Shown one piece after another: positions 61,939 through 64,000 of a stretch of DNA of 64,000 nt (position 1 is the stretch's first letter; each line of letters starts with the position of its first letter). A program made the translations under genes and the position numbers. The stretch is taken from assembly GCA_013214355.1 (NCBI GenBank), contig JABSSL010000002.1, positions 85,003 through 149,002 on the forward strand, in the 5' to 3' direction. Source of the DNA: Saprospiraceae bacterium. GTDB taxonomy: Bacteria > Bacteroidota > Bacteroidia > Chitinophagales > Saprospiraceae. The notes under the pieces were generated by a model, which worked only from the letters and a program-made list of their open reading frames with translations, searched no databases and had not been told where the DNA came from.

Positions 61939-64000
61939 CTATTTATTGATCACAATCTGCTGCTGGAATCTTCCTTTGTCCGTACGGAATTCAAGGAAAT
62001 AATTTCCAGTTGGAAGATCATTCACATTTACTTGGTAGCTACCTTGTGTCCAGCTCCACTGTCTCACCTTTTGACCATACATGTTCCAAAGTAGAACATC
62101 TGCCTGATCTACACCATCTTCAGAAATGTTGATGTTCAGTGTATTGGATACTGGATTAGGGAATACTTTGATATTGAAATCTGAGATCGATAAGTCTTCT
62201 ACAGCGGTGATACTTGGAGGCAGTATTACGGCATTGAGCACGTGTACTACACCATTATCCGCTGGGATATCTGCCATGGTAACTTGAGCATTATTGATAA
62301 ATACTCCGTCTGCATTAATGGTTACCATAATTTCTTCTCCTTGAATCGTCATTGCCATTTGCCCGTCTGATAGATCCGTAGATCGCACCTCTGAGTTTAA
62401 GGCGTGGTACAAGAGGATAGTCGCCAAATCACCGGTTGGATCTTGCAATAAAGCCTCAACGGTACCTGCAGGTAGTGCTGCAAAAGCACTGTCGGTAGGT
62501 GCGAAAAGTGTAAATGGCCCTTCACCAGAAAGATCATCGTCCAACTCAGCGGCGAGGATGGCGGCTTCTAGGGTAGTGTGCATATCACTTTCCAATACTA
62601 CATCTAGAACGGTATTAGTTGGGATCAATACTGCATCGATGACGTGTACAATACCATTGTCGGCAGGTACATCCGCCATAGAAACTAGTGCATTATTGAT
62701 GAACACACCATCAGTCGTGATATTTACGATTACATTTTTACCGAAAAGTGTTTCCACTACTTGATTATCGGATAGGTCAGTAGAAGCTACACTTCCAGCC
62801 ACTACGTGGTGTAGCAAGATGTTAGCCAAGTCACCGGTTGGATCTTGTAGTAATGTTTCTACTGTACCGTCAGGCAACAAACCGAAAGCAGCATCAGTTG
62901 GAGCAAATAGTGTGAATGGTCCTTCACCAGAAAGATCATCGTCCAATTCAGCGGCGAGGATGGCGGCTTCTAGGGTACCGTGTGCCTCACTTTCCAATAC
63001 TACATCTAGAACAGTATTAGTTGGGATCAATACTGCATCGATCACATGTACAATACCGTTGTCAGCAGGTACGTCAGCCACTGAGACTAGTGCATCATTA
63101 ATGAATACACCGTCCGCCGTGATATTTACGATTACATTTTTACCAAAAAGTGTTTCCACTACTTGGTTATCGGATAGGTCGCCAGAAGCTACACTTCCAG
63201 CCACTACGTGATGTAGTAAAATGTTAGCCAAGTCACCGGTTGGGTCTTGTAGTAATGTTTCTACCGTACCGTCAGGCAATAAGCCGAAAGCAGCATCAGT
63301 TGGTGCGAAGAGGGTAAATGGTCCTTCACCAGAAAGATCATCATCTAATTCAGCGGCGAGGATGGCGGCTTCTAGGGTACCGTGTGCCTCACTTTCCAAT
63401 ACTACATCTAGAACGGTATTAGTTGGGATCAATACTGCGTCGATTACGTGAACGATACCATTATCAGCAGGCACATCCGCCATAGAAACTAGTGCATTAT
63501 TGATGAACACACCATCAGCCGTGATATTTACGATTACATTTTTACCAAAAAGTGTTTCCACTACTTGGTTATCGGATAGGTCACCAGAAGCTACGCTTCC
63601 AGCCACTACGTGATGTAGTAAAATGTTAGCCAAGTCACCGGTTGGATCTTGTAGCAAAGTTTCAACCGTACCGTCAGGCAATAAGCCGAAGGCAGCATCA
63701 GTTGGCGCAAATACCGTAAATGGTCCTTCACCAGAAAGGTCATCGTCCAACTCTGCGGCAAGGATAGCGGCTTCTAAGGTACCGTGTGCCTCACTTTCCA
63801 AAACTACATCCAAAACAGTATTAGTTGGGATCAATACTGCGTCGATTACGTGAACGATACCATTATCAGCAGGTACATCCGCCATAGAAACTAGTGCATC
63901 ATTGATGAATACACCGTCCGCTGTGATATTTACGATTACATTTTTACCGAAAAGTGTTTCCACTACTTGGTTATCAGACAGGTCGCCAGAAGCTACGCTT
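61939..64000 (-). CDS. Fasciclin (FAS1)-repeat surface protein with T9SS domain (5'-partial)
   Basis: The frame is still open at the right edge, so at least 687 residues are present and the start lies outside. Four complete FAS1 domains and part of a fifth are visible, each ~134 residues (H1-type motif PFTLFAPTDAAF, H2-type ILLHHVV). The domain nearest the C-terminus is the most divergent. A T9SS type A sorting domain ends the protein (FNIKVFPNPVSNTLNINISE ... IVINK). Probably a secreted, surface-attached adhesion or matrix protein. The nearly identical repeats may vary in number between strains. Confidence 0.92.
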   Translation of the reverse strand, partial: SVASGDLSDNQVVETLFGKNVIVNITADGVFINDALVSMADVPADNGIVHVIDAVLIPTNTVLDVVLESEAHGTLEAAILAAELDDDLSGEGPFTVFAPTDAAFGLLPDGTVETLLQDPTGDLANILLHHVVAGSVASGDLSDNQVVETLFGKNVIVNITADGVFINNALVSMADVPADNGIVHVIDAVLIPTNTVLDVVLESEAHGTLEAAILAAELDDDLSGEGPFTLFAPTDAAFGLLPDGTVETLLQDPTGDLANILLHHVVAGSVASGDLSDNQVVETLFGKNVIVNITADGVFINDALVSVADVPADNGIVHVIDAVLIPTNTVLDVVLESEAHGTLEAAILAAELDDDLSGEGPFTLFAPTDAAFGLLPDGTVETLLQDPTGDLANILLHHVVAGSVASTDLSDNQVVETLFGKNVIVNITTDGVFINNALVSMADVPADNGIVHVIDAVLIPTNTVLDVVLESDMHTTLEAAILAAELDDDLSGEGPFTLFAPTDSAFAALPAGTVEALLQDPTGDLATILLYHALNSEVRSTDLSDGQMAMTIQGEEIMVTINADGVFINNAQVTMADIPADNGVVHVLNAVILPPSITAVEDLSISDFNIKVFPNPVSNTLNINISEDGVDQADVLLWNMYGQKVRQWSWTQGSYQVNVNDLPTGNYFLEFRTDKGRFQQQIVINK
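62589..64000. repeat. 402-bp direct repeats within the fasciclin gene
   Basis: Corresponding points recur at exactly 402-base intervals (for example tttccaa at 62589, 62991, 63393). The units differ by few substitutions, mostly synonymous, whereas the unit at 62200-62580 is clearly diverged. Confidence 0.9.

Noticed and set aside
62558..63853. Repeated plus-strand frames inside the fasciclin gene at 402-base intervals.
   Set aside because: They are mirror frames of the repeated minus-strand gene; their periodicity only reflects the FAS1 repeats.

Overview
The window is a chromosomal segment of a Bacteroidota bacterium. Evidence seen here: two secreted proteins end in type IX secretion (T9SS) C-terminal sorting domains (multicopper oxidase, fasciclin-repeat protein), there are several short-lipobox lipoproteins, a FISUMP-domain protein, LytS/LytTR-type two-component genes, a bacterial geranylgeranylglyceryl-phosphate-synthase homologue, and a promoter fitting the Bacteroidota TAnnTTTG consensus. 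A Saprospiria/Lewinella-like member would fit, but that is inference; there is no rRNA to test it. I found no tRNA, rRNA, CRISPR array, transposase or prophage gene.

Layout. 1-10 kb: end of an upstream gene, a sugar transporter with a GH13 amylase lipoprotein (starch/maltodextrin use), small accessory genes, a gutted DUF418 gene, a FISUMP lipoprotein and a helical repeat protein with periodic LxxxQ motifs. 10-18.5 kb: a translationally coupled threonine-degradation pair (epimerase-type dehydrogenase plus kbl), an S9 peptidase lipoprotein, a FlgO/TPR protein and a sialidase-like protein with a 35-bp tandem repeat in its leader. 18.7-21.7 kb: a tight GreA-like / small alarmone hydrolase / atypical pyruvate kinase operon. 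21.7-28.5 kb: a divergent cluster of transglutaminase-DUF2126, circularly permuted ATP-grasp, alpha-E and an Anbu-type proteasome relative, a predicted peptide-tagging and cleavage system, with a shared inverted repeat between the two arms. 28.6-35.3 kb: PadR regulator with FtsX-type permease, a TonB-C-like protein, an ankyrin protein and a LytS/LytTR two-component pair. 35.3-45.6 kb: MITE-like palindrome, multicopper oxidase, membrane pyrophosphatase, thioredoxin-SPOR fusion, XRE regulator divergent from an ECF sigma factor, rsgA and GGGP synthase. 45.7-55.5 kb: membrane spermidine-synthase-like protein, a GT39-type enzyme, a pair of unknown paralogues bounded by REP-like repeats and heptad arrays, then O-antigen ligase, Wzz and Wzx genes. 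55.5-64 kb: MntR-like regulator with Mn/Zn ABC genes (no permease here), another GT39-type enzyme, kynureninase, O6-methylguanine methyltransferase and a partial fasciclin adhesin with nearly identical 402-bp repeats.

The most interesting material lies between and beside the genes: the Anbu cluster with its operator-like repeat and glutamine tail, the alarmone hydrolase-pyruvate kinase operon, the 110-bp MITE-like palindrome, the REP-like elements and inverted heptad arrays around the paralogue pair, and the DUF418 internal-deletion remnant. All calls come from reading the sequence and from family knowledge; no database search was run.
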